64,000 nucleotides of DNA from Paludibacteraceae bacterium. Its GTDB lineage: Bacteria > Bacteroidota > Bacteroidia > Bacteroidales > Paludibacteraceae. The stretch spans positions 1 to 64,000 of the forward strand of contig JAFYZR010000123.1 of assembly GCA_017557345.1 (NCBI GenBank), read 5' to 3'. The position numbers and the translations under genes were made by a program. Of the stretch, positions 24,801-39,800 are shown piece by piece (the stretch's first letter is position 1; each line of letters starts with the position of its first letter). The notes below the pieces were generated by a model. The model saw only the letters and a list, made by a program, of their open reading frames with translations, was not told the origin of the DNA and did no database searches.

Positions 24801-27800
24801 CCGAACGGAACTGTTGCAGAGTTCATCGCTAACGGTGGTGGCAAGTGCTACCTGACCGGTGTAGTAAGCAACATCAAGACCAATAGCGATGGCTCTTACA
24901 ATGTTTACGGTAACTTCAACCTCACCGATGCAACCGGTACCATCTATGTATACGGTTTGTTGACCGCAGATGGTCAGGCTAAGCAATTCCAGACCATGGG
25001 AGTAGACGAAGGTGACACGCTGAAGGTTATCGCAGAAGAATACAAGCTTTACAACGAGACTCCGGAAATTGTGAACGCTATCTTCGTAGAAGTAAAGAAA
25101 GCTGGTTCCGTTGTTCCTGATATCGATCTTTCGGACATCGACTTTGCACAAGCCATCTACTCCGAGCCGACTGAAGGTGCACAATGGGAGATCCAAGCAT
25201 ATCCGTACACAGGTGCTGAAGAAAAGAGTTATCCGTTCCTGGACTTCGTTATTAAAGCGAACAGCAAGACAAAACTCGCCGGCACTTACGCTATCCAGAG
25301 CGCAAGTATCAGCACAAGCGCTACAGAAACAAGACAATATACCGGCGGTAACGTTGTTATCACCTGTCTGGAGAAAGAGACCGACGAATCGTTCGCAATC
25401 TATAACTTCGTTCTCACGCTCAAAGACGAAGCCGGCAAGAACGTAACGTATCAGATTGAGGTTGAGGTAATGGGTTACGATGCTAAAGCACAAACACGTA
25501 TCACATTCGAAGACCTCAACGGAGGTGATGACACCCCGACGAAGACTATTGCTGAGTTCATCGCTAACAAAGGTGGCAAGTGCTACTTGACCGGTGTGGT
25601 AAGTAACATCAAGACTAATAACGATGGCACTTACAATGTCTATGGTAACTTTGACCTGACCGATGCAAGCGGTACTATCTACGTATACGGCATCTTGACT
25701 CCTGATGGTCAGAAACAACAATTCCAGACCATGGGTGTAGACGAAGGCGATACGCTGAAGATCATTGCTGAGAAATATCAACTCTACAAAGAAACGCATG
25801 AGATTGTTGACGCTATCTTCGTAGAAGTGAAGAAAGGCAAAGGTACTCCTTCCGGCGATGTGCTGGATGTTGACTATGCTGAAGCTGCATACTTGGAAGA
25901 TATTGAAGGCCCGTACTGGGAACTCTTCGCTGCAAAGAGCGTGCCCGGCACAGACAACCTCAACTATCCGGCAATCGTTCTGGAGATTGACAACACCAAC
26001 CGCACGCATTTCGCAGGTACGTTTGATATCTTCGGTGGCGCGTTGTACACCAGCGAGAAAGACTCGATTGTCTTTGCTTCCGGTACGGCTTACATCAGTT
26101 GTCTTGAGGTGGCTACCGAAACAACTGCGCCTTACTATAAGGTCGTAGCGAAAGTAGTTGACGCGGCAGGCAAGCAACATACGTATGAATTCGAGGTTGA
26201 GATATATGCATATGACGGCATGAACTCTACCGACGAAAATATTATCTGGATTGACCTTGAGGACGAAGTTAGCCAGGGCATTGAGAATACAATCATCGAC
26301 CTTGACATCAACACGCCGATTTACAACATACAAGGTATGCAAGTAGATCGTAGTGCACGCGGCGTTCTCATCCAAAACGGACGTAAGTTCATTATAGTTC
26401 AATAACGTAAACTTTTAAAATGGATTCAAAGTATAATCCAACTGACATTGAAGCGAGATGGTATAAGTATTGGTTAGACAACCGACTTTTCCACTCAGAA
26501 CCAGATAACAACCGTGAACCTTTCACGGTTGTTATTCCACCTCCTAACGTAACTGGTGTGCTGCACATGGGCCACGTACTGAACGAGACCATACAAGATA
26601 TCCTCGTTCGCCGTGCGCGCTTGGAAGGCAAAAATGCGTGCTGGGTTCCCGGCACCGACCATGCTTCGATTGCTACGGAGGCGAAAGTGATTAAACGACT
26701 CAAAGAGCAAGGTATCAATAAATCCGACCTTACCCGAGAGCAGTTCCTTAAACATGCATGGGACTGGACAGACGAGCACGGAGGTATCATCCTCAAACAG
26801 TTGCGCAAACTCGGCTGCTCATGTGACTGGGATCGTACATCTTTCACGATGGACGAGACGCGTTCGCGTGCGGTTATTAAGGTCTTCTGCGACCTCTATC
26901 GCAAAGGGCTTATCTACCGCGGATTGCGTATGGTCAACTGGGATCCGGAGCGACAGACTGCGCTTTCTGATGAAGAGGTGATTTATCACGATGAGCATAA
27001 CAAGTTCTATTATCTTCGCTACGAAGTAGCGGAAGAGCCTGGCAAATATGCCATCGTAGCCACCACCCGACCGGAAACTATCTTCGGCGATATTGCTGTC
27101 TGCATCAACCCGAAAGAGGAAAAGAACCAGTGGCTCAAAGGCAAACATGTCATCGTTCCTGGTGTAGGACGTGTTATTCCTATCATCGAGGATCGCTATG
27201 TGGAGATCGGCTTTGGTACGGGTTGCCTCAAAGTGACGCCGGCACACGATGTGAACGACTACGCGCTTGGTCAGAAGTATAATCTGAAGACCATCGATAT
27301 CTTCACGCCAGACGCACATCTCAACATGGATACGATGGAACCGGAACTCATGCCTAATGTACGCAAGTACCACGGCATGGATCGTTTCGATTGCCGCAAG
27401 CAGATTGTTGAGGATCTCAAGGCGCTGAATCTCGTAGAGAAAATAGAGGACTATGACAATAAAGTCGGTTATTCCGAGCGTACCAACGTGCCTATTGAGC
27501 CGCGTTTGAGTCTCCAGTGGTTCGTCAAAATGCAGCATTTTGCAGACATCGCTTTGCCGCCTGTGATGAACGATGACATCGTTTTCTATCCCGCGAAGTA
27601 CAAAAACACTTACCGCAACTGGCTGGAGAACATCAAAGACTGGTGCATCTCGCGGCAATTATGGTGGGGACATCGTATTCCGGCTTATTACGACGCAGAT
27701 TTGCTTGCGCAGACAGGACTGGAAAACTACCCGGACGATAAGATTATCGTTTCGGAAACAAAGCCTGAAGGCAATTACGTGCAAGATGAAGGAGCACTTG

Positions 27801-30800
27801 ATACTTGGTTCAGTTCATGGCTGTGGCCGATTTCGCTCTTCGATGGTATCGAACATCCGAATAATCCTGAAATAAACTATTACTACCCGACTGCCGACTT
27901 GGTAACAGGTCCGGATATCATTTTCTTCTGGGTGGCACGTATGATCATGGCAGGCTATGAATATCAAGGCAAGATGCCGTTCAAGCATGTCTATTTCACA
28001 GGTATTGTGCGCGATAAACTCGGACGTAAGATGTCTAAATCGCTTGGTAATAGTCCTGACCCGCTGGATCTGATTGAGCGTTTCGGAGCAGATGGCGTGC
28101 GCATGGGAATGATGCTTTGCGCGCCTGCAGGAAATGATATCCTCTTCGATGAAAGCCTTTGCGAACAAGGACGTAATTTCTGCAACAAGATCTGGAACTG
28201 CTTCCGTCTCGTCAAGGGATTTGAAGTAGCAGATATAGAGCAACCGGAGACTTCCAAATATGCCATTGAATGGTTCAATGCCCAAATGGCACAAACCGAG
28301 GCAGAGATTGCAGACCTCTTCAGCAAATACCGTCTGTCAGAGGCGCTGATGGCAATCTACAAACTCTATTGCGATGAGTTCAGCGGATGGTATCTGGAAA
28401 TGATCAAACCTGCATACCAGCAGCCGATTGACCGTGCCACATACGATGCTACGCTTGCTTTCTTTGATAATTTGCTCAAACAGCTCCACCCGTTCATGCC
28501 ATTCATCACAGAGGAATTATGGCAAAATCTATACGAACGCAAGGATGGTGAAAGCATCATGATAGCTGATAAACACGTAAACGACACGTTAACGACACGT
28601 AAACGAGACGTAAACGACACGGTATTGGATGCTATCAATGTGCTTAAAGAAGTGGTGTCCGGTGTACGTAATATCCGTGCTTCGAAGAACATCCCGCAAA
28701 AGGAAGTTCTCACGCTCATCAGTCCGATCGAGTTGAACCCGCTTGTTGCCAAACTTGCGAATGTTGAGGTGACGAAAGGAGAGAAACCGGCGAATGCTTC
28801 CACATTCATTGTCGGCACGACAGAGTTTGCCATTCCGATGGATAAATTCATCAACGTAGATGAAGAATTGAAGAAACTGGAAGCGGACTTGGCTCACCAG
28901 CAAGGTTTCTTGCGTGGCGTGATGGCTAAACTTAGCAACGAACGCTTCGTGGCAAACGCCAAACCCGAAATCGTTGAGTTAGAGCGCAAAAAGAAAGCGG
29001 ATGCCGAATCCCGCATCGCTTCACTGGAAGAAGCTATCAAAGCCTTGAAAAGCTAACCCGAATGGCTAATCTGCTCCGGTTCTAAACTGGTGCAACGGAA
29101 TGTGATGCTCGTGTTTCCAACGCTTATGTTGAAGCACGAGCTCATTTTTTGTCTGCGGAGTACAGAAAGTATCCACAAAACGCTCCCAGATATAATTGAC
29201 AGCCATGGATGACGGATGAACCAGATCATCGGCATAGAAACGATAATCGCGGAGTTCGTCCAGCATTATTTCATATGACGGAAAGTAGTCACCTAATTGA
29301 TCCACGGCAAGAAGTAGCGTAGCTTTAGAAATCTGATTTTCGTGCAGACCGTCTTTGATATGTCGAATCGGCGAGACGGTAAACAGCCATTTTTTATTGC
29401 TATATTTCTCCAGAATCGGTTTCCATGCTGCAACAATTTCCTCTACCGTCAAACGCCGCCTCATAAAGACATTCTCCGGCAATTTATGGCAATTGCCTAC
29501 AATATAAGGTCTTTCGACTTTTTTCTTTCGACTTTCGACTAATTCATACACCCAAGCCGTGCCAAAAGTTACAATAACTACCGTCGCTTCCTGTAACGCC
29601 TTTTGCATCGTCTCGATTGAATCACGAACCGCTTGTTCCGTTTCTTCTTTCGTTGCTCGAGAAAAAGAGCCATGATGCGCCATGGAGTGCCATAAACCTT
29701 CGTGCTCAACCAATTCCGGCACTTGAGTCATCTGTAAAGCCTGAGCAATAGAAAGCGGATTATACAGCGTTCCGAATGGATTACAGGTCACATGCAAATA
29801 GCGCTGAGCCATTTGTTCGCCTATCTCGTCCGAGAAACACGAACCGATCATGAGAATCTTATCCTCATAGCCGATTTTCCATTCACTCGGTTTAATATCT
29901 ACAATTGTTTGCAATTTCATTACTCAAAATGCATTACTTTAGCGGGACTGATTTTCGTTATAATCATCGATGGGAGCAATAATATCAGCAGAGACAATCC
30001 GATGGTCAAGATATTGATGGCAATTATCCATCCCCAAGCAAAGGAAATAGGCACATAAGACACGTAATAGGTTGCTGCCTCTAATGGGATAAGATGCGTG
30101 AAATATTGAATGGCCGCAAGTCCCAGGCCAAGCACATTTCCCCATAAAACGCCTTTGCCGATCAGCATGGCTGCTTGTGCCAGGAAAACGCGTTGCACGA
30201 AGCGATTGTTTGCGCCTAACGCTTTCAGCGTTCCTATCAGTTGGATACCGTCCAGAATCAGAATAATCAAGCCCGAAACGATATTAAATCCTGCCACCAG
30301 TAGCATCAGCACAATGATGACAATCACATTCATATCCAGCAAATCCAGCCATGCAAAGATAACCGGATTCTGCTCATGCAAAGTCTGAACATAATAGACT
30401 TGATAGCCTCTGTCGTCTAACTTATTGACCGTAGCAAAATAAATACGGTCCGCCACTTCATCAATGTATTGCAAATCATCCACCAGAATCTCCACACCCG
30501 AATATTCATTGTCTTCCCATCCTTGCAGTCGCTTGGCTGTTTCAAAAGGCGTTATTACAAACAAGTCATCAAACTGCCCGAATCCTGTGTCATAAATACC
30601 TGCAATCTTAAACCGACGCGCACGGATATCCGTTTCATCTACGAAATAGCAAGTGATCGCATCATTCACTCTCAACTGCATGGCTTTGGCTATTGATTGC
30701 GAAACCAATACCTCGTTTGCTTTCTCCGGGACAACACCTTCCACTAAGGCATTCGCAAAGAAATCCCAGTAATCCGTGCCTTTCAGCACCATCCCATGGA

Positions 30801-33800
30801 ACGATTCACTTGTCTTAAGCATTCCCGGTTTGGTAATAAACGGAACCGCACAAACCACATGTTCATAACTTCCCAACTGCGCCAGCAGACTATCCGAGAC
30901 ATCTATTGGCTGCAAGTCATACGTATTGTTATTGTCGAAGGATACCAGTTGAATATGTGCGCCGAATCCTGCCACTTTATTGGTTATCGTTTGCTTGAAA
31001 CCGACCACAATGCAGATGGTAAGAAGCATAACCATCACACCTACAATAATACCTGTCAAAGCCACACGGATAGCAGGGCGAGATTGACGCTCTGTGCCTT
31101 TTTGCGAAAAATATAACCGCGTTGCTATTTTAAACTCGCTATTTGGCATAATTTTTGTAGTCAGTTTATTGTATGAAACGATACTTATTTCTTCTTTTTG
31201 CTGCTCTATTAGGGAGCATGTTATGGGCTCAAGAGCCTGTTGAACGTCCTCAACGCACACCGGAGGAGGAAGCGCGAGCACAAACAATGCGATTGACGCG
31301 CGAGTTGGGAATCCGGGATTCCGTTAGGATTGACACTATTTATAAGATGCACCTTAAGTATGCTCGTTTTCGTCAGAAAGGCCTATCGCGTGCGGAAAAC
31401 ATGGAGCGCATGAACGCTATCTATGCCGAACTCAAGCACTTACTGACGCCGGAGGAATTCGAGCAATTCATGAACCACCCCGCTGAGTTGCCTCGCCGTC
31501 CTCGGGGAGCCAATGTCTTAGCACCAGAAAGACAAGTACCGCCCAAAGAGCCCCAATCAACAAACCGGCAATGATATCGCTGGGGTAATGCGCCCCGAGA
31601 TACATTCGACTATAACAATTCAATGCCACCCAGACCATCAGACCTGCGGTGGCATATTTATTACGGCACAACAGACTGAAAAGTGTAGCTATCGTCATCG
31701 TATTGGCTGCATGACTGGAGCAGAAGCCATAACGTCCGCCGACATAACCGTTCACTAAATGCAACGGATCGAGTGCCGGTTCACGAGTCGGCCTTAACCT
31801 GCAGACCAAAGGTTTGAGGATACCGCTGCAAAAGATATCACTCATTCCTACCGCCACGATAAATCCGGCAATAATCAGCAACGCCAGTTTCCACGAACGG
31901 AAACGATAGGCCACGATACCGATCAGCAGCACATACAACGGTAGCCACGTGCGAGGATGGCTAATCCACCACATCACACTATCCAGCCATGCGCAATGAT
32001 GACCGTTGATCCAAAGCAATATATCTGCGTCTATATTCATTCGTTCATAAGTACTGCGGTGTGGCAGGCGACAACAGCGGCTGTTTCTGTGCGCAAACGG
32101 CTATTACCTAAACTGACAGGAATAAAGCCAAGCGATAAAGCCTCGGCTATTTCCTGCTCACTGAAATCGCCTTCCGGGCCGATGAGAACCAACACATCCC
32201 TGCCCTGCTCTATTTCATCTTTCAGCACGCGCTTATCCTCTTTGTAGCAATGCGCGATGAATTTTTGCTCTTGACTCTTGTCTCTTGACTCTTGGCTCTT
32301 AATAAACGCGTCATAAGGCGTGAGTTCGTGCAACACCGGCAGATAAGGAGTAAGGCTTTGTTTGGCGGCGGAGAGGATGATTTTCTCCAGCCTGTCGGTA
32401 CGTAACTGCTTACGCTCGGAGAAGCGGCAGAGCAGCGGTGTGATCTCGTCCACTCCTATCTCCACGCATTTCTCGATGGCCCATTCCATGCGTTCGATGT
32501 TTTTTGTCGGCGCGATGGCAATGTGCAAATGGAAATGATGGTGCGGTTCCTGCTTCTCACGGCTTATAATCTCGAAATCGCAATGTTTGGGATGCGGGTT
32601 GGTGATACGTGCCGTGTAAGTCGTTCCACGACCGTCCGTGATAAGTATCTCATCACCGGCCGAGTAGCGCAACACCCGCACGCAATGCCCGCTCTCTTCT
32701 TCGGAGAGCGTCTGCTTCGTTTCTATGTCCGGACAATAAAAGAGGTACACGGTGCAAAATTACTGCTTTTTTTTCAATTATGCAAGAGTTTGCCTATTTT
32801 AACACAAAATTTCTTTTCTATAAACATCTAAGAAACCAAAAAACAGAGATTAGAAAATTTATCGTTTAGTTCATATGAGCCTTTAATGAGGTTTATATGA
32901 GCTTTATATGAAGTCTATAGTTTCATAGGTGGCGGAGAGTATATTGAGAGGAGACTAGAATTAAGAAGAATAAACAAAAAAGAATGAGAGCCGTAAGACT
33001 CCCAACCTTTATATTAAATCGCTAACTCAGTTATCTATTATCAGCATGTATTATTTTTGTAAAAATACAGGCAAAAAAGATACAGGCTTATAGGGAAACC
33101 TGTATCTTCTGGAGAGTAGTTAGGAATGATTTTAGTTTATCTCTTGAGCGTCAGTTTACCTCTTGGCCGGTGATGGTGTAAACCTTGTCACCACGGAGGA
33201 TGAAGAGTTGATTATCCTTGATAATCTTTGTGGTTTGTGATTTGTTATTTGTAATTTGGTCAATGGCGGTAGGCACTTGAGCTTCGCCGGTGGTGGTGAA
33301 CTCGCCGGCATAGGAAGCGACAACGGCATTCTGGTCATCTTTCGCCTGCAGCGTAAGTGCGTAATGCGTGCTGCTTTTAAGTCCTGTAACGGTGAACTGC
33401 ATGCCGTTGGCTGTCAAAGTGGCGGCAGGCGCATGGCGGTTGCCATCCTTACCCGGCGCGAAGGCGATGCCTGTCAGTTGTCCGTCCGCGTTGAAAATAA
33501 GCGTGCAGACTATTTCGCCGTCTTTGGTTATTTGGATAGTATAAGTGGCAGCGGAAGCGGATACCGGCCAACTGACTACGGCAGAGTTATCCGCAGGTTC
33601 AATTGTTACGTCGTCTGTGGCAACCGTCACATCTTCCGCACCGATGGCATAGGTATAATAGAAATCACGCCAGACGGCTGCATTCTTGTACATATCGATT
33701 GAGTTCGGCAATACGTAAAGCGTACAAGCGAATTTATCGACTCCGTCAAAGGCGGTGCTGTAAGCGTTTGTCGGCGTTGCGCGGTAGTTGAAAATCGTTT

Positions 33801-36800
33801 CCAGATTGACGCAGTTGTAGAAGACCTGTTCGCCGATGGTCTTTACCGATTCGCCGATAGTCACTTTGGTAAGTGTTTGCAAGCCTGCGAAAGCGCTTGT
33901 GCCAACGGCTGTGACATTATTGCCGATAACCAATTCGGTCATTTCGTTCGGTGCTTCCACACCATATTGCATGTTCTCGTCGAACGAGCCGGCATTGCCG
34001 ATTGTCAGCACTTTCTTAATCGGATCGTAGGACCAAACCAACGCCAGGTCTTTTCCGCACGTACCTACTCGGTCATAAGCAAATTCGGCGGTAAAGGTGG
34101 TGTCTTTGGTTATTTGGAAAATACGTGGGTTGTCTTTCAAGCCATCCGACCACTGCGTAAAATGATAACCGTAATCGGGGACAACAGTCAAAGTTACAAA
34201 ATCCAGGTATTCGGCTTGCGAAGCACCGGAAATGAAGCCTTGCTCAGAATTCGTTTGTTTAGCTATAGAATAAATATTTTTAGCAAATGTAGCCGTATAG
34301 GTTTTATCTTCTGTTACTGTTATTGTACGTGGATTGTATGTGTTACCATCGTTCCAACGCACGAAATGATAGCCGTAGTTTGCGGTGGCAGATATTTGAA
34401 GTTGCTCTTGATATAATGCAGAACCACCACCGGATGTTTTGCCCCATTCGGAATTATTTGCTGCAGTTGTGATGGTATATGTATTCTTAGCGAATTCGGC
34501 GGTAAAGGTGGTATCTTGGGTTAAATTTGCTAATTCTATTGTGCGCGGATTGTTGGTGTTACCGTCATTCCATCGAACAAAATGGTAGCCATAGTTTGGA
34601 GTGGTGGTCATAGGAATTGTAGTCGCATCACAAGTGAGAATAGGCGGGATTGTCACATTACCATATTCCGCGTTATTGGCTTTGACATCCATTTTGTATG
34701 GATAAGGTTGATGTTCCTTGATGTTAGACGAATAATAATCAGGCCACGCCGTTTTATACGCATCCCCGGTGCCACACGGCACATAAATGAGGCAGTTGGT
34801 TTCGTAAAAAGGCCCAGTAGCTATATCCAAACCCCACGGTAATATAGCTGGATCTTCACCTTCAAATATTATTGATGTTAATTTGTCACACCAGCTGAAG
34901 GCACAAAAGTCAATAGTATCTACACTATTGGGAATCGTGATACTCTCCAAACCTGAACAACCTGCAAAAGCCCTACCTCCTATGCTTGTGACGCTATTTG
35001 GGATAGTAACACTCGTTAGGCGATAGCACCAATCGAAGGCAGAACCAAGGATAGTTGTCACACTTGAAGGAATGACGTATGATTCGCCATCTTTACCTAC
35101 TGGGTATTGCATTAGTGTTGTCATATCCTTGGTGTACAAGACCCCATCTTTAACACAATAATTGGTATTATCACTTTCAACGTTAATAGAGGTTAAACTG
35201 TAGCATGCGCCGCAAATTCCAGGGCCAATGTGAGTAATGCTATTAGAAATGGTTATAGAAGTTAACGACATGCAGGCAAAGAAAGCCCACGCATCAATTA
35301 ATGTGACACTATTGGGAATGGTCACACTCGTTAGACTGGAGCAACCTAAGAAAGCATATTCTCCAATGCTAGTGACGTTGTAAGTAACGGAATTATATTC
35401 CACAGAAACAGGAATTGTGGCAGTCGTTAAGCCGGAATAGTTGAGGCGGCTATCTTCCTCTTGGTATGTCACTTCTGCCGTTTGATTAGTAGCATCGAGG
35501 TTATAATACAAATCGCCAATCTGGACACGCTCGTAATCCCAAGCGAGCATTGTTCCTACGCCGGCTATCAGCGCAAGGAAAAGGATAAAGAGTTTTGTTT
35601 TCATAATAAATTGATTTATATGATTTTGTTATTTCCTCTTTTTTCTTTGCATTTACGCTTCGTGTCCTCCCTTAGTTGGTCATGGGTGTTTTGAAATGGA
35701 GCCTCTTCTTCCAAAGCAGTTTGAAGGATGGACTGTATCTCTTGATTATTAATCTGATTGATGAGTTCCAGAACCCCTTGACGATTAATATTATTCAATG
35801 GATAATTATCCCCAAAAATTTCTAATATCACTTTTAAGGACAATTTGATATTTTGTGGATAAGGCATTTCTATATTGAAATTTTTTATAATGTCATCAAT
35901 TATTGGTTTTTCATTATCAGGAAGATAAGTCTTGATGTTGTTAAGAATACATACAATTTTATTTTCTTTGTTAACTTTACACATAAATATATATAATATT
36001 AAACATGCCTACTCTTCTTAGGATTTTCGGCCAACTCCATTAAATATAACAAAAAACGCGAATAACTGAATGTTATCCGTTTCTCGAGGCTGTAGGAAAC
36101 GCCTAATGGATCAGATAGCAAAACAGGTACTCGCGTCGTGTATATATCCGCCAACACACTAATGGATGTTACTCCAATAGTGTGGGCGAGTTCTACACTC
36201 GTGAGCATCTACTTACTTGTTTTCTGAATCCATTCTCTCAACTTCCTACATTTCGAGAAATCAGATCACAAGCGTGTAAACGCTTTTTCAATATGTATCG
36301 CGCGTCGCTACGCGCTTACTCCGGTTTTACGTCATGGACCGGGACGATGGTTAATCTACTTTTTTTGAGTTGCTATGACTCCCATAAAATAGTCTGCCAT
36401 TTGTTCCGGCGAGACACTATATTTAGGATGCATAAGATTGAAGTCTTGGGGCTTTGGATACAAAGCAGGAGTTATTAAAGCCGACAAGATTGCTTTGGAA
36501 TGAACTTGATGTCTTGTGAACTTCAAAGCATAATCCAACCCTTCTTCGAAAGAGAGACCTGCTTGCAGCAACGCATAAATATCATAATAATCGCGGTACA
36601 GACTCCGAACAATAATCGTGAAGAGTTTCATACCTAATGCATCTTGCGCATCAACCGTTTTGAGGTTGTTGTATGTAAAGCCAGGGTGCAAGGAAGGAAC
36701 ACGGTTTTGAGGTGCAAAGAACGACAGTTTAACATGATCTCCTACGTAGAACTGGATATGTTGCGGTCCTAATATCTCGCGCTGACAATCCGGAAAGATA

Positions 36801-39800
36801 GATACCAATTCATTATTGATACCGGAAACGTCCAGATGCTTAATATCACCTCGGTAATTTAACAGTTCGAAATCCAAGTCTTCGCTTTGGCGATGTTGCA
36901 ACAACAAAGAAATCCCTGTGCCACCACAAAGATACAAATCCTTGATACAATCCAATTGGGAAACCTTATCGAAGACTTCCAACGTATTATCACAAAGTCC
37001 TTTACGCCACATATTTAGCCGTATATTTCTTTGGTGATTTGATATGAAAAAAGAGTGCGGCCAGAAGTAAATTGAGGACGCCATAGTAATCGGGATAAGG
37101 CAACATACGTTGCTGCCATACCTGCTTGATTTGGCGATAAGGAAACACCTTAAAGAGCATAGGCATGTCCTCAAACTCCAGGTGCGACAAACTGTTCAAA
37201 ATCAACTCTTCATCCGGAAGCGTAGCGTTGTTACCTACAGCCTTATATGACCATAAGTAACCACTATCGTACAACCGCTTTGAGAGCAATTGTTTTCTAT
37301 CTAAACTATGTTTCTGAACAGACATATATCCTTCGTCTTTGCAACTTTTGGCTGCAAAGATACTGCTTTTTTTCGATATATGCAAGAAAAATCAGAGATT
37401 TTTATGTTTAGAGTTCACTTTCTTTGAGGCGTTCGGCGTTTTCGGCGACTTGGAGAGCATCGATGACACCTTGTATATCGCCATCCATAAAAGCGGCGAG
37501 GTTATAGACCGTGTAACCGATGCGATGGTCGGTGATACGTCCTTGCGGATAGTTGTAGGTGCGAATCTTGGCGGATCGGTCACCAGTGGAGACCATGGTC
37601 TTGCGTCGCGCTGCGATGTCGTCGATATATTTCTGGTGCTCCTTATCATATATTTGCGTGCGCAGGCGCGAAAGCGCGCGTTCCTTGTTCTTTGGCTGGT
37701 CACGCGTTTCGGTACACTCAATCAGGATCTCCTGCACTTCGCCTGTATTGGGGTTCTTCCAGTTATAACGAAGTCGCACTCCGGACTCGACTTTATTGAC
37801 ATTTTGTCCGCCCGCACCGCCGGAACGGAAAGTCTCCCATTTGATCTCACCTTCATTGATATGCACTTCAAACTCATCGGCTTCGGGCAAGACAGCCACG
37901 GTAGCCGCAGAAGTATGCACACGCCCTTGGGTCTCCGTCACGGGCACACGTTGCACCCGATGCACGCCAGACTCGTATTTAAGCGTACCATACACATTCT
38001 GCCCGGTGACATTGAAGATAATTTCCTTGTATCCGCCAGCTGCTCCTTCAGTAAACGAAGAAATGGTATATTTGAAGCCCTTGATTTCGAAATACTTGGT
38101 GTACATTCGGAATAAATCGCCGGCGAAGATAGCCGCCTCGTCACCGCCTGTACCGCCACGGATCTCCATGACAACATTCTTGCTATCCTCCGGATCTTGC
38201 GGCAACAACTGGAGTTTCAATTCTTCTTCCAGTTTCGGTATTTGCGGTTCGAGTTCATCGATTTCCGCCTTAGCCATCTCTTTGAGATCCGCGTCAGACT
38301 CGTTGTAAAACAGATCCTTAGCATCCTGGAGATCCTTCACGGCTTTCTTATATCGATTCGCCACTTCCAAGACCCGCTCCAGATCATGGTAGTCGCGGTT
38401 CAGCCGGACATATCTCGCCTGATCCGCAATGACTGCCGGATCGGTAATGAGGAGGCTTACTTCATGAAATTTTGCCTCGAGGCCGTCTATTTTTGAAAGA
38501 ATATCCATTAATATACAAAGATATCTTCGAGCGTGAGACGTTTGACGTTACCAAGCGATTCTAGATACTGAGTATCCAACTCTTTCTCGTTACCGAGGAT
38601 AAGGTAGCGATAGGTACGATTAGCCACATGCTCCTTTTGGAAAGCCACTACGTCATCCAAGGTCAGTTTCTGCGTCTCGCGGTATATATCCTCATAGTAG
38701 TCATGATCCCAACCGAGGTCACGATAGCGCACGAAATAGGTGATCGGCGCCATGCGGACATAACGGCGTTGCTCGATTTGCTTGAGCAGCGAGGTCTTGG
38801 CATTGTCGAACGCAGGTTGAGACAGCGGCAACTCGTTGCAGATGGAATCGAAAGTCTCGATGCACTCTTGCAGTTTGTCGTTTTGCGAGAGGATGAAGGT
38901 ATAGAAATAGTTCTTCTCTCCCTGATGGGACGGCGTAGCGTAGTTAGCTCCGGAAGCATAGCACAACGCACGTGCTTCACGCATTTCCTGGAAGACGATA
39001 GAGCCCATCGAACCATCGAAATATTCGTTGAAGAGGCGAATAATTGCTTCGTCCTTCGGCGTATATACCTCACCCCAGTTAGCATAACCCACGAGGTAGA
39101 TATTATTGGCATCGTATGGAGCAATCAGCACTTCCTGTTCGTTCACCTGCTCGGCTTCAATACGTTTGATTGTCTCCCGTTTGCCGGCATCGGCTTTGGC
39201 CAACAGCCGCGAGGATTGCAGCATTTGTTTTACTTCTTCTTCGCTGAGCGGACCGAAATACTCTACGCGTTCGATAGCCGGCAGCAAAGCACGCAGGTTC
39301 GCTAACACGCCTGCGGCATTGAGTTGGTTCATTTGAGCAGGTGTGAGCGTACGCTGTTGCACAGCCGCAGCACCAACCGTGCCGTATTCCATGAGGCGAG
39401 AGAAGCAAGCCCGTTGCTCGCTCTTGGCATCATTGTGAGATTTGATGTTATCGTTGATAAGTTCTTTAAGGATGGCTGCATCGGGTTCAACAGTCAGCAG
39501 CTGGTCTTCCAATAGTTGCAATGCATCAGCCAAGGTCTCCTGCAAACCATACACACCGAGTTCGACATCATTCTCGTCGATAGCAGTCCATGCCTCTGCA
39601 GCGAGGTAATAGAGCTGTGTCTTGTATTGCTCGGCCGTCAATTCAGCAGTTCCCAGGTAGTCCAACATATCACCTGCGAAAGAGAGTTTCGGATCTTGGT
39701 CACTACCCTTGCCTATGACGAAATTGAGTTGGGCCAGTTCGTTCTCTTTGTTTTGGCGGTAAAGCAGTTCGATGTCGTTGTCTAACGTGCTGACACTCAA